DNA of 64,000 nt from Derxia lacustris (GCF_002105195.1 NZ_MUHU01000002.1:620001-684000), one strand, 5' to 3'; shown: positions 1 through 7,745, numbered from the stretch's first letter. Made by a program: numbers and translations. Notes: generated by a model not told the origin, from the sequence alone.

Positions 1-91
1 ACGGGGTGTAAGCAGCGCCTATTCCACTCCCGCAGCCCTGCGCTACCAATGCAGCGATGCGCTCTTCTGTCCATTTCATAACGCCAGCCAT
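1..91 (-). CDS. tnsA: TnsA-like transposase endonuclease subunit, N-terminal 30 codons only (window edge)
   Basis: The minus strand from 91 reads an open frame into the window edge, beginning MAGVMKWTEERIAALVAQ and continuing with a Gly-rich stretch ending in AAYTP. TnsA-type endonucleases of Tn7-like transposons typically open with a KWTxExI helix followed by G-x-G-x-G...Y-x-P, which this matches. TnsA makes the 5' strand cut during cut-and-paste transposition together with the TnsB DDE recombinase. I chose the ATG at 91 because GAGGAA lies five bases upstream; ATG at 79 is the alternative. The gene is read leftwards, so tnsB, tnsC and a tniQ/tnsD gene would be expected outside the window. 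Only 30 residues are visible, so the family call is an inference. Confidence 0.6.
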   Translation of the reverse strand, partial: MAGVMKWTEERIAALVAQGCGSGIGAAYTP

Positions 92-267
92 TTGTTCCTC
101 ATCTCATGTCTTGTCAGCGCGTGGTACGCCTGCCTGTCTTCGCCCGGCAGCCGTGTCGACGGCTGCTCATAGAACCGTCAGCACGTTGTTTGGCGGCACT
201 GGCCGACGGCTAAAGCGTTGGTTCCGGACGCGTTTAGAGACGAGTTCGCCGTAGAAAACTTTTAGAA

Positions 268-300
268 TGAGAAAATAATTTCCATGAAGAACTTTTCTCA
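268..300. promoter_or_regulatory. 8-bp perfect inverted repeat between divergent tnsA-like and DUF6471 genes
   Basis: TGAGAAAA (268-275) and TTTTCTCA (293-300) form a perfect inverted repeat with a 17-base AT-rich spacer. It lies 28 bases upstream of the DUF6471 gene and about 175 bases upstream of the tnsA-like gene. There is no T-run after it, so an operator is more likely than a terminator. That it controls the transposition genes is inference. Confidence 0.4.
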
Positions 301-328
301 TCAAAAAACATGTTCTTAGGTCGAGCGA

Positions 329-664
329 ATGAGCACACCAGGTGAGAAACCGGACTACTGGGAAAAGCAGGCAAGCCGTGTCTTGCGCGCCCTCATGGTT
401 CGGCACGGCGTTGACTACAAGGAACTCACATACGCGCTGACGCATAACGCGTCGGAAGTTGCTGTCCGGCAGATGAGCAATCGAATCCGCGGCGGAAAAT
501 TCCCATTGAGCTTTTTTTTGCGAGCGCTTGCAGCAATGCGCCTGAAAGAGGCCGAAGTCGTACTGGCCAAGCCGGTACCCAGCGCCTTTCAGGAACTGGC
601 GCCACGAGGACGTCAGAAGTCCAAGCGCGCAAATTCCAAAAACGAATCCAGCGATGAGGGCTAG
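329..664 (+). CDS. DUF6471-type small helix-turn-helix-like protein
   Basis: This 111-aa protein has a core from about residue 12 to 75 (ASRVLRALMVRHGVDYKELT, then MSNRIRGGKFPLSFFLRALA) that resembles the DUF6471 family: small proteins with an HTH-like fold in which an N(K)I-x-RGKF-x-x-xFFLxxLxA motif is typical. The basic tail (residues 95-105) is probably disordered. The gene is divergent from the tnsA-like gene, with an inverted repeat between them, so a regulatory role in the transposon is possible. The ribosome binding site is weak. The function of the family is unknown. Confidence 0.65.
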   Translation: MSTPGEKPDYWEKQASRVLRALMVRHGVDYKELTYALTHNASEVAVRQMSNRIRGGKFPLSFFLRALAAMRLKEAEVVLAKPVPSAFQELAPRGRQKSKRANSKNESSDEG

Positions 665-678
665 GGCTGCCATGACGG

Positions 679-1038
679 TCACGCTGAATCGGATTTGGAA
701 GTTGCGGATTGGATAACCTCCCAGATAGCTGCCGTGACAATGTCCGACTCGGCGTCGTTCTCAGTCTTCTCTTGCAGTGCTAACCAGCGTTGCCAGGTGT
801 AGTCCGCGTCTAGGTTTCGCCCAGGCGAGTGGAGAAGGCGATACCTGCGCCCTGACGTCGTGAACGCGGTCGCTGTGCCGAAATCGAAGCGTTCGATTGC
901 GCTGGAGACGCGTCCTTCTCGGTTCTCGATGCAGTAACCAACGACATGCTGTGTGCCTTGGGCAGTCACAGCAATGCGCCACGAGTCAACGCGCAGCATT
1001 GGTTGTTGGTCAAACGGCGGAACGGACCAAATTGGCAT
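679..1038 (-). CDS. Conserved hypothetical protein of mobile-element type
   Basis: A 119-aa protein if started at the ATG at 1038, which has CTGGAG seven bases upstream; a longer frame to 1098 lacks such a site. The order of motifs, MPIWSVPPF, RVDSWRIAVT, VGYCIENREGRVSSAI, FTTSGRRYRL and then PGRNLDADYTWQRW, looks like a small compact beta-rich domain. I have an impression of similar unnamed proteins in integrative elements of Proteobacteria but cannot name a family. It is convergent with the DUF6471 gene (15 bases apart). No signal peptide or membrane segment is visible. Function unknown. Confidence 0.6.
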   Translation of the reverse strand: MPIWSVPPFDQQPMLRVDSWRIAVTAQGTQHVVGYCIENREGRVSSAIERFDFGTATAFTTSGRRYRLLHSPGRNLDADYTWQRWLALQEKTENDAESDIVTAAIWEVIQSATSKSDSA

Positions 1039-1198
1039 TTCGTATCTCCAGAACGAACAACGTCCTCGCAGCCAACTTGGCCGGCGACTGCAAAACAACA
1101 GGCAAGCCCTGTCTAATCCGCCGGCGCAACGAACACCAGAGGTGGGCTTGGTTTAGTGAGATGCCGCTAGGAGGCGGCGGAGACAGGCAGCTTCGTGG

Positions 1199-1771
1199 TC
1201 ACCTCCGCATGCGCCGGAAGGACCCGATGACGACGCCAAGGATTTCGAGCGAGCCCTTGGGATGGATGTCGGCGAAGTCTGGATTTGCCGCCTGCAGGAA
1301 GTAGCGGTCCTGCGAGCGCCGCAGGTACTTCACCGTCAGGTCGCCATCCACAACTGCTACCACCACGTCACCCGGTGACGCTGGGGCATTGCGCTCGACT
1401 ACGGCGATATCGCCGTCAAGCAACCCTGCGTCACGCATCGATTCCCCCCGAACCCGGCACAAAATGGACCTGTTCGGGTCATCAACGAGGTAATCGTCAA
1501 TCGTCACGAGCTCCAATGCTTCGTCCGTTGCCGGCTGCGGCACCCCGGCGCGTACAGCACCAAGGAGTGGGCGTGCGAAGAACCGCTTGGTGGGCGCGAT
1601 GCGGCCTTCCACGCGCTCCAAGTAGCCGGCGTCAACGAGTCGGCCAACTAACGCGAAGACGCTAGACGACGATGAGAGGCCGACAACCTCGCATAGCTTG
1701 GCCATCGCCGGGAACGCCTGATGCGCCTTCCAGTAAATCCGCAGTGCTGCTAGGTGCTGTTCGTCTCGCAT
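1199..1771 (-). CDS. LexA-like SOS repressor (winged helix plus S24 self-cleaving domain)
   Basis: A 190-aa protein with a LexA-type winged-helix domain in residues 1-60 and an S24 peptidase domain after it. The cleavage-site pair Ala75-Gly76 (GAVRAGVP), the nucleophile Ser111 (VRGESM) and the general-base Lys148 (DLTVKYL) are all present, so RecA-stimulated self-cleavage is expected. GAGG sits just upstream of the start. A perfect CTG-N10-CAG box lies 35-50 bases upstream of the start, suggesting autoregulation. A second such box precedes the small gene at 3733. This is an island-borne copy; the host lexA would be elsewhere. It could equally be called a UmuD/LexA-like regulator, but the DNA-binding domain argues for a repressor. 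Confidence 0.85.
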   Translation of the reverse strand: MRDEQHLAALRIYWKAHQAFPAMAKLCEVVGLSSSSSVFALVGRLVDAGYLERVEGRIAPTKRFFARPLLGAVRAGVPQPATDEALELVTIDDYLVDDPNRSILCRVRGESMRDAGLLDGDIAVVERNAPASPGDVVVAVVDGDLTVKYLRRSQDRYFLQAANPDFADIHPKGSLEILGVVIGSFRRMRR

Positions 1772-1805
1772 ACCGCCTCATCGAATGGTTGTTCGATGAC
1801 AAGGA

Positions 1806-1821
1806 CTGTATGAATACTCAG
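1806..1821. promoter_or_regulatory. SOS (LexA-type) box upstream of the lexA-like gene
   Basis: CTGTATGAATACTCAG has the perfect CTG-N10-CAG form of the gamma/betaproteobacterial LexA box. It lies 35 bases upstream of the start codon of the LexA-like gene, where it would overlap or flank the promoter. The remaining sequence between 1772 and 2035 shows no convincing gene. Confidence 0.7.
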
Positions 1822-2035
1822 TACGATGGTCAATGTATGCCGTACCGTGATGCGCAATCGGGCTCTCGAACCGACGAGCGGCTGGTATCGCGGGAGCGAA
1901 GCTAGCAGTGACCGAGCGCGGCAGATATCGTCATGCGCAAGCACCGTGTGGTCGCGGTTCAGACTGTGGTCGCAGCCATCGCCCGTATGTACTTCGCCTG
2001 CGTGTTCCAGCCACGCTTGGCGACATGAGTTGCAG

Positions 2036-3220
2036 CTAGCGCCGGCGCGGCGCCCATTCCCCCGCAGCGTTGTAGTTGCGCGAACCAGGGAAGCCGGCAG
2101 CCTGCCAGACTAGGTCGAAGACAGGCTTGAGTGCTTGCTCCGGCACGACTCCCGACTGCGCAAGAACGTCCGGCAGCAAAAGTGCCCGTCGGTCAAAAAA
2201 GGTCTGGTGGTCTTCCAGGAAGTCGTAGGTTGCCTCGACGCCGAGTTGGGCATCGTCCGCGCCAAGAATGGACAGCATCACCGAAAGCTCGGGCTCGATG
2301 CTCAAGTGGATTAGCTCCGCCCGGAATGCACCCAACAAGGTGATGAGCTGCTCTTCGTAGCTCAAGCTCCCAAGATGCGCTTTGCCTGCGGGGTTGCGTC
2401 CAGTAAGCACGTGGGTCGACTCGAAAAAACCGTTGCGGAAGAACTGGGAATAGCCGTGAGTACCGGCAGGCCCGGAGTTCCGAACGTAGAGCGCCCCATC
2501 TATGTTGAGCCGGGCCCGGCCAGACATCGCTCCCAAGACGGGTAGGTTGCGACGGTCTGAGTACGGCACTGGGTCCACCTGCACAAGTCCAAGGGCCGCC
2601 TGCGTGGGGACAAGATGGACTACCAGTAAAGACCCGGGGACGAGCCGATGCGGCGCTTCTCCCGACAGTATCTTTCCCAGACGGTCGACGCGGAAATCAC
2701 GCACGCGCTGCGCTTGGCTCTCCGAGCGCAAGAACAGCCCTCGAATTTCCGGTACGTCGAGCTGGCGGTTCCGCAGACCGTCGCGCACGTAAAAGTGCAA
2801 GTTTGGCTTGGAGCGATGTGGGCCAGCCCAGCTCTGCGGGATGCGAACGATGACCGCATGCCCGCTTGTGCCGGCGCCAGTCACCGCTACGGCATGTACC
2901 TGTGTGCCGGGCAGCCTTGGCTCAGCCAGGTTGAGAATGAAGTCTTGGATGCGCCGAACTTCCTCGTCGGCACTGACTAGGGTCTGCGGGACGATTACTG
3001 ATGCCTGTGCGTCAGCGGTCTCGTCCATGCCGAAAATGATGTCGCCACCTCCAGCGTTGGCGAACGCGGTCACGTCCGCCATGAACTTCACTTTCGACCG
3101 GTCGTCCCACGCCGCAGGCAGCTCCCGTTTGAAGTCTAGGTGCGGGCCTTCTTGCGACTGTGCCGCAATGAGCTGTTCCAAGTGGGCTTGCGTCGTTTGC
3201 AGGATGTTTGCCGGGAGCAT
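2036..3220 (-). CDS. AlbA_2 (Schlafen-type) domain protein
   Basis: A 394-aa protein. The first 150 residues match the AlbA_2 / Schlafen divergent AAA domain: a start like HLDFKRELP (an E/D-x-K-xx motif), KFMADVTAFANAGGGDIIFG, and later HFYVRDGLRNRQLDVPEI. In the family this fold binds nucleic acid, and related domains cleave tRNA or act as regulators. The remaining 240 residues have no motif I recognise. The gene stands alone, reading the same way as the LexA-like gene 264 bases downstream. No good ribosome binding site is seen before the ATG at 3220, so the start is less certain. Such proteins are common in defence islands; a defence role here is inference. Confidence 0.75.
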   Translation of the reverse strand: MLPANILQTTQAHLEQLIAAQSQEGPHLDFKRELPAAWDDRSKVKFMADVTAFANAGGGDIIFGMDETADAQASVIVPQTLVSADEEVRRIQDFILNLAEPRLPGTQVHAVAVTGAGTSGHAVIVRIPQSWAGPHRSKPNLHFYVRDGLRNRQLDVPEIRGLFLRSESQAQRVRDFRVDRLGKILSGEAPHRLVPGSLLVVHLVPTQAALGLVQVDPVPYSDRRNLPVLGAMSGRARLNIDGALYVRNSGPAGTHGYSQFFRNGFFESTHVLTGRNPAGKAHLGSLSYEEQLITLLGAFRAELIHLSIEPELSVMLSILGADDAQLGVEATYDFLEDHQTFFDRRALLLPDVLAQSGVVPEQALKPVFDLVWQAAGFPGSRNYNAAGEWAPRRR

Positions 3221-3274
3221 GTTGGGGTCAATCAGAACGAGTAAGCTCGCGCGTAATGAGCTAGCGCCGCATCT

Positions 3275-3394
3275 TTACAGCAGGGCCTTGGCGCACGCCG
3301 CCAGCAGCACCTCCAAAGCAGCCTTGGTTTCCGCAAGCGCTTCATGATGCGGTGTCGCGTGGAGAGCGGATGCTCTAGCGAGGAGCAAGTGAGC
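3275..3394 (-). pseudogene. Possible 3' remnant of a DnaQ-like exonuclease
   Basis: About 39 codons on the minus strand end in TAA at 3275 and contain HATPHHEALAETKAALEVLL. This resembles the last motif of DEDDh exonucleases (H-x-AL-x-D/E-A-x-A), followed by the family's terminal helix. The frame closes upstream at about 3415 (TGA) and nothing in the neighbouring frames restores a full exonuclease. The rest of 3395-3676 shows no gene I can support. The fragment is short, so the call is weak. Confidence 0.3.
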
Positions 3395-3676
3395 CGATTG
3401 CCATGTCTGGCTTGGTCAGCAGCGGCCAGCCCAAGTCAGTGGGCTGCTCAAGCTCTCGAGTTGCCCATGACTGTGGCACGCACTCAACCAGAGCTCGAAA
3501 AACCTTTTGGGTGTTGCTGATTGGCAAGGGATACTCGTTTTCCGGACTACCACAGCAGCTCAACTGCCGTTGCGCGGCGGCACTGAGATGGTTCGACCGC
3601 TCATGCTGAAAAAGGCTCGCCTTTGCCTTCCCCTGTGAAAGGTGGCTGCTTGTAAGGTTGCTTGCCAGTACATATA

Positions 3677-3692
3677 CTGTACATATACACAG
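3677..3692 (+). promoter_or_regulatory. SOS (LexA-type) box upstream of the small Cys4 gene
   Basis: CTGTACATATACACAG is a perfect CTG-N10-CAG box with an AT-rich alternating core close to the Escherichia coli consensus. It ends 40 bases before the start codon at 3733, a normal place for a box overlapping a promoter. With the LexA-like gene nearby it suggests DNA-damage control of the downstream gene. Confidence 0.7.
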
Positions 3693-3732
3693 ATAAGGCC
3701 AGCTCAGCTGCGGCTGGGCAAGGAGAAGGCGC

Positions 3733-3960
3733 ATGCGAAGAACGTCAACATCACTTGCTGTGTCGTCGCCGACTTGCTGCTTTTGCGGCCGCTCTTGGCT
3801 GCCAGAAGAAGGTGTGGCAGCTAGTCACGCCTACTGCGACCACTGCGCAGGGGAGCGGCGAGCCGCGGCTTTGAAGGCGTTTGGTGGCCGCACGCCAGCT
3901 GTTTTCGACCCTTCGGGTGCCTACCTGTTGCCGCGACACCTGCGGCCGAGTCAACGCTAA
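3733..3960 (+). CDS. Small putative zinc-ribbon protein under an SOS box
   Basis: A 75-aa protein starting at an ATG with a strong site (AAGGAGAAGG) just upstream. It carries two CxxC knuckles, CCFCGRSW at about residues 15-22 and YCDHC at about 34-38, so it probably binds one zinc. The tail has no recognised motif. Its stop codon overlaps the stop of the convergent kinase gene by three bases. Overlapping alternative frames (3662-3874) lack the paired Cys motifs and a ribosome binding site. Function unknown; the SOS box suggests a damage-induced product. Confidence 0.6.
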   Translation: MRRTSTSLAVSSPTCCFCGRSWLPEEGVAASHAYCDHCAGERRAAALKAFGGRTPAVFDPSGAYLLPRHLRPSQR

Positions 3961-4991
3961 GCCCGCTCGAAGAAGTCTTCGAGTTCGGCGAGGGTCTTAC
4001 TCCGCGACTGGGCGGCAGAAGAGCCACCCAAGGTTCTCTTCCTCCCCGTTGTACCCAGTGGTTCGGACCACGCGGTCCATTCGTGCTTTCGTGGCGATTG
4101 CCAAGACCACTCCACCACCTTCAAGCGGTCGCCTGCCGCAAGCTCCCAGCGGACGGAGTCGGTGTCCACCTCCGCGGTCCAATGCGGCGTCTCCAAGGTC
4201 GAAAGTGCGCTGAGCACCTGCTGCGCGGATTGGTAGCGCCGGCTGGTGTCGTCGTTCAGCATCTTGCGAATCATCCGCCGCCAGCCGGCGGGGATGTGAG
4301 GAAGCCAGCGCAGTTTGTCGGCATAGGCACCGGCGGGCACAGTTGCGGCGGGAGACAGTCCTGCTTCGTACCACTCTTGCCCATGCAGCAGGCGATAAAT
4401 GGTCATGCCCAACGCCCAGATGTCCGACTTGGCGCTTGTCACCCGAGTCGACCATACCTCGTAAGCGATATGGTCCTTGTAGCCAGCTATTGAGCCGTAG
4501 CCATTAAGCAGACGGTCTGTGACCAAGCCGAAGTCGCCCAGCAGAGCGACGCCGCTCGCATTACGCAGGATGTTGCTTGGCTTGATGTCCCGGTGCAGCA
4601 TTCCCCTTGAGTGAAGGGCATCCAAGCCGAGTGTGACGTTGGTTGCGATTTCGCGGACGGTGTCCAGCGGCAGCGGACCTTTAACATACGCGTCCTGCAG
4701 GGAACCGCCGGCACAGAACGCCATGCACAACTGGATACTGTCGCCGGTAGCGTCCTCGGAGATGCTGTGCACTCGAACCACGTTCCTGTGCTCGGCCGCC
4801 GACAGGCGTTGACCCTCTGCAAGTAGGCCAGCTTTGCGTTGGTGCCAGTCAGCCGCACTCTCGCCAGAGGCGCGCGTCATGACCTTGACGGCGACACGAC
4901 CATGAACGCTATCTTGCCCTTCGAAGACCTCGCCAAAGGCTCCCGCGCCCAGCTTGCGCCCGAGCGTCAGGGGCGGAACGACGGTCGCCAT
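3957..4991 (-). CDS. Serine/threonine protein kinase (Hanks type)
   Basis: A 344-aa soluble protein whose first 270 residues are a kinase domain: Gly-loop GAGAFGEV (15-22), ATP lysine in VAVKVM (Lys36), catalytic loop HRDIKPSN (133-140) and DFG (153-155), then the SDIWALGMTIYRLLHG helix. All key catalytic residues are present. The usual APE motif is replaced by a divergent AYE. The C-terminal 70 residues are unassigned, and no membrane segment or sensor domain is visible. Its ATG overlaps the stop of the upstream gene (TAATG), which suggests translational coupling. Single-domain kinases occur in phage-defence operons; here the partner is an RNase H-fold-like protein. The target is unknown. 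Confidence 0.88.
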   Translation of the reverse strand: MATVVPPLTLGRKLGAGAFGEVFEGQDSVHGRVAVKVMTRASGESAADWHQRKAGLLAEGQRLSAAEHRNVVRVHSISEDATGDSIQLCMAFCAGGSLQDAYVKGPLPLDTVREIATNVTLGLDALHSRGMLHRDIKPSNILRNASGVALLGDFGLVTDRLLNGYGSIAGYKDHIAYEVWSTRVTSAKSDIWALGMTIYRLLHGQEWYEAGLSPAATVPAGAYADKLRWLPHIPAGWRRMIRKMLNDDTSRRYQSAQQVLSALSTLETPHWTAEVDTDSVRWELAAGDRLKVVEWSWQSPRKHEWTAWSEPLGTTGRKRTLGGSSAAQSRSKTLAELEDFFERA

Positions 4992-5461
4992 TAAGCCTCC
5001 CGGGACGCGATGATGAGCATTGCTGCTTCGCGGCTTCCTTTACGCAACCCGTTGCCAGTTACCTTGTCTTGCCAGAACGCGTCATCTTTCAGGTACTCGT
5101 CGACCTTGCGGTCGCCGTACGTGCGGCTGACGACCCCCTTCGTGAGGGACCGAACCTGGGCTTCTGAAGCAGCTGCCGCTATGAGGACGCCGCGAACCTC
5201 GGCACTTTGAAGCAGGGCGAGCGTAGCCGTGGAGCGCGGGACCGCACTCGCTTTCAGGACGACAGACTTAATTTGCTGTTCCTTGAGAAAATCTGCGCAT
5301 CGCTGGTGCAGCACATAAAGGGCTGGCTCCCTTGCGCCCGACTGCAGATTCCAAGTCTGGTCGTATTCGATGGAAATGGGGTCTTTCAGGTCCGTCGGGA
5401 CCTGCGCCACGACAACTCCTATGGACTCTCCGGATACAACGAAACTAGCAATTTTTGTCAT
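4991..5461 (-). CDS. DUF3010-like / RuvC-fold protein coupled to the kinase
   Basis: A 156-aa protein with the pattern of an RNase H/RuvC-like fold: a first strand pair (ASFVVSGESIGVVVAQV), a second strand ending in VVLKASAV, a third (RGVLIAAAA), and a last helix SREAAMLIIAS. It resembles the uncharacterised DUF3010 family. The acidic residues that make such folds nucleases are mostly missing: Ser or Glu where the first Asp is expected and Lys at the second position. It may therefore be a non-catalytic sensor. The stop overlaps the kinase start by one base, so the two are made together and probably interact. Family assignment is tentative. Confidence 0.6.
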   Translation of the reverse strand: MTKIASFVVSGESIGVVVAQVPTDLKDPISIEYDQTWNLQSGAREPALYVLHQRCADFLKEQQIKSVVLKASAVPRSTATLALLQSAEVRGVLIAAAASEAQVRSLTKGVVSRTYGDRKVDEYLKDDAFWQDKVTGNGLRKGSREAAMLIIASREA

Positions 5462-6218
5462 CTTCTTACCCTATGTTGCCAAGATGGTAACAAGGGGGTT
5501 CGTATTCATACGGCTAGTCTTCGCCATTGTTGCGCGGGCGCACTGCGGTCTCATGAAGTCCGCTTCCTAGTTTGAAGTCAGAGTACGGAAGATGAACGTG
5601 AATGCCGCTTCGGGACTCTGGGTTCTGTCGGCTCCAACGTGCAGCTCAAGTTCCACGGGTGCCGATTGCCCTCGTCCCTTACCGGCAGAAGCACTTGCAA
5701 GGCATAGGCGACCGCCTTACTACGAGCACGTTCAGTCTTTGTTGGTCAAGATGGTCAAATCGAAGGGCTTATTGCGTAATTGGTTTAGAAAGCGCGGGCG
5801 ACGCTAATCCATTTGGTGTTAGCAATGCAGAGCCATGATTGCGCTATTTTTCTAGGGCTCATTCGTAGTAATGCGCCTTCTCGCATTGTGCTGACAGTAT
5901 GGCGGGCTCCGCATCAACCATCATTTTAATTAGAGATGCTCTTCACAATCTCGTATTTTCCGCCCGTCGAATCCACAACCCATTGATTTATATAGGTGGC
6001 GAACATGGCGAAGGTGGTTGTGAAGACGTTCTTTAGAAAGGCGCGAAAAATGTTGTTGGTGTAGGGGATGTGCTAATGCATATTTTTGGAGGGCATATCG
6101 TTCGAAATTATGCGCCAGCCATTCGTGGTGTGGAGGTGACTGCTATTGAGAGTAAGGTAAGATTGGCTTAACGGGCAGTAGTCAGTATTTTCCAAGGTGT
6201 CTGAAAAGGATTGGTGTG
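5462..6218. other. AT-richer region with a possible decayed coding sequence
   Basis: No intact gene is convincing here. Plus-strand pieces in different frames look coding-like: 5602-5838 (ends GLESAGDANPFGVSNAEP), 5825-5929 and 5899-6171, the last interrupted by an in-frame TAG at 6034. They can be read as one degraded gene with two frameshifts and one stop, but I recognise no family in any piece. Base composition drops towards AT relative to both sides, which favours an origin different from the neighbouring cargo. Confidence 0.3.
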
Positions 6219-6623
6219 ATGAAGAGTCATTTGGTTTGCGATAGACGACTTCGGTTGCGTACAAAGGAAGGTGAGGAGTTGCAGGGTTTCTCGGTACGAA
6301 TTCCGTCTCAGTCAGTTGTCGAGGCTTTCGAGGCTCGACATCTTGCAAAAATTGAGCACCCCGAGAATGATGGGTTTGTTACGGGGGAGTTGGAGTTAAG
6401 GCAGTTGCTCGAAAGCTACGAGGCCCAAATCCAGTCTTTGCCTGGTAATTCGCAGCCTGTGGGAGTATTAGAGTCGTACGAAGATTTGCCGATTCCTGTA
6501 TTGCGAGGTATAGGTGCGGGAACGCTGACGTTGCTTGAAAATGCGTCGACTCTGGGAATTTTAAAATCGCTCAATTTGCCACGGGACGTCCGGGTTGGTG
6601 TGTTGAGGGTGCTTGTCGAGTAA
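6219..6623 (+). CDS. Hypothetical protein, AT-rich cargo gene
   Basis: A 134-aa protein of unknown family, started at the ATG at 6219 with AAAAGGA eight bases upstream (a GTG at 6216 is also in frame). It is rich in charged residues, with a Leu/Val-rich C-terminus (LPIPVLRGIGAGTLTLLENA) that may form a helical hairpin. No membrane segment or catalytic motif is evident. Codon use is clearly more AT-rich than the host genes after 14 kb. It is convergent with the next gene. I do not recognise it. Confidence 0.5.
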   Translation: MKSHLVCDRRLRLRTKEGEELQGFSVRIPSQSVVEAFEARHLAKIEHPENDGFVTGELELRQLLESYEAQIQSLPGNSQPVGVLESYEDLPIPVLRGIGAGTLTLLENASTLGILKSLNLPRDVRVGVLRVLVE

Positions 6624-6667
6624 ACAATGCGCATCAGCCTAGTAATTGTCACTGGGCTGATTGCTTG

Positions 6668-7006
6668 CTAAATTGACTTTTCAGGCTGACTTTTCCAGGC
6701 GTCCAAAAAGGTCGTGTACGCCTTGCAAATTTCTAGCTTCTCTGGGTGGGTCTGAGCCCAAGCGAAAAATTCTTTTTCCCAACGTATTAGCCAATACGTT
6801 GGGTTTGTCATTGTTTGGTCAATGACCCAGAGCCTTACGGTTCCAAAGAGGTCTGCTAGCCCTCCGCTTTCCGTTCCAGCGTAGGGAGGCACAGTGCCAT
6901 CAGGCTTGGTCCAGATACGGTCTTTGATAGGCGAGGTTTTGATAAAGCGATGGTAGTCGCTCGCCAAGTTATCAAACGCAGCTTGAGTTTCTTGAAGCAT
7001 TGTCAT
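6668..7006 (-). CDS. Hypothetical protein, AT-rich cargo gene
   Basis: A 112-aa protein, aromatic and Trp-rich in its second half (TYWLIRWEKEFFAWAQTHPE), with no signal peptide and no motif I can assign. ATG codons at 7006 and 7000 are both possible and neither has a good ribosome binding site. It lies between the convergent gene at 6219 and the broken ATPase gene. Composition is AT-rich like the rest of this segment. Confidence 0.45.
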   Translation of the reverse strand: MTMLQETQAAFDNLASDYHRFIKTSPIKDRIWTKPDGTVPPYAGTESGGLADLFGTVRLWVIDQTMTNPTYWLIRWEKEFFAWAQTHPEKLEICKAYTTFLDAWKSQPEKSI

Positions 7007-7143
7007 GCAGGCAGTCTTTTAGGGGGAAAGTCTGTGTAGCTGCCAGTTTTATCTCATTGTATGAACCTGCAATCGAGTCGTGCTACATATGCGGTGCGTA
7101 TTGGTTTGCAGCTTTCTATAAGTTATTCAGCAGAGGTTTTGAG

Positions 7144-7745
7144 GGTTATATAGCTAAAATTTGCCACTTGCAGATTTGTAACTTTCGCTCAGTGAAGGCG
7201 TTAGCTTGGGCGCCTTCGGCCGGTATCAACTGCTTGGTTGGGTCTGGTGATAGTGGGAAGTCCACTATCCTTGATGCGATAGACCTTTGCTTGGAGGGCG
7301 CGGAGCAACTCATTTTTTGGGGATGCCGATTTTCATAATCTAGATGTCACCAAGCCAATCGTTATATCCGTGACTCTCAGCGATTTGCCAGGCGCGTTAT
7401 TGAATCTGGATAGTTATGGCGATTTTTTGCGTGGCCTTGACGTGGCGAGTGGCAAAGTTGAAGACGAGCCCAGACATGAAATCGCAACTGTCTTGACGTT
7501 TCAACTGGCCGTTGAAGGTGACCTTGAGCCGGTGTGGAGCCTTTTTCCGAGCGAGCTAAATGTGCTGGCATCAAACGTGGTTTGGCATGGAAAGACCGCA
7601 CTGCTTTGGCACCAGCCCGCACTGGCAATTACGCAAATGGCAATTTGTCTGGGCGCTTTGGAAAGCTAAGAACGGTAAGACGTTGGACGAACTGAAACGT
7701 CAGGTACAGCCTTGGTTTTTCAAATGCATCCCTCAAAATTATTAA
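7144..7745 (+). pseudogene. Frameshifted, truncated OLD/AAA_15-type ATPase
   Basis: The first frame encodes an ABC-type ATPase start (LQICNFRSVKALAWAP, then the Walker A motif VGSGDSGKST and ILDAIDLCL) and stops at 7338. The homologous sequence continues in another frame from about 7295 (DADFHNLDVTKPIVISVTLS, then GDFLRGLDV) to 7669. A frameshift near 7290 therefore separates the Walker A part from the next part. The Walker B, signature and TOPRIM regions of an OLD-family nuclease are absent, so the gene is also deleted at its 3' end. No clear start codon precedes the first motif. OLD-type ATPases work with partner nucleases in phage defence; this one cannot be functional as read. Confidence 0.65.

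Noticed and set aside
57..254. A 65-codon plus-strand open frame at the left edge
   Set aside because: Overlaps the TnsA-like start in antisense and has no ribosome binding site or family resemblance.
3375..3734. A 119-codon minus-strand open frame over the SOS box region
   Set aside because: It would start inside the well-supported small Cys4 gene and run through its promoter; no domain recognised.
5592..5807. A 71-codon plus-strand open frame
   Set aside because: The purine-rich stretch is directly against the ATG, the product is low-complexity, and a neighbouring frame looks more coding-like; kept only as part of a possible relic.
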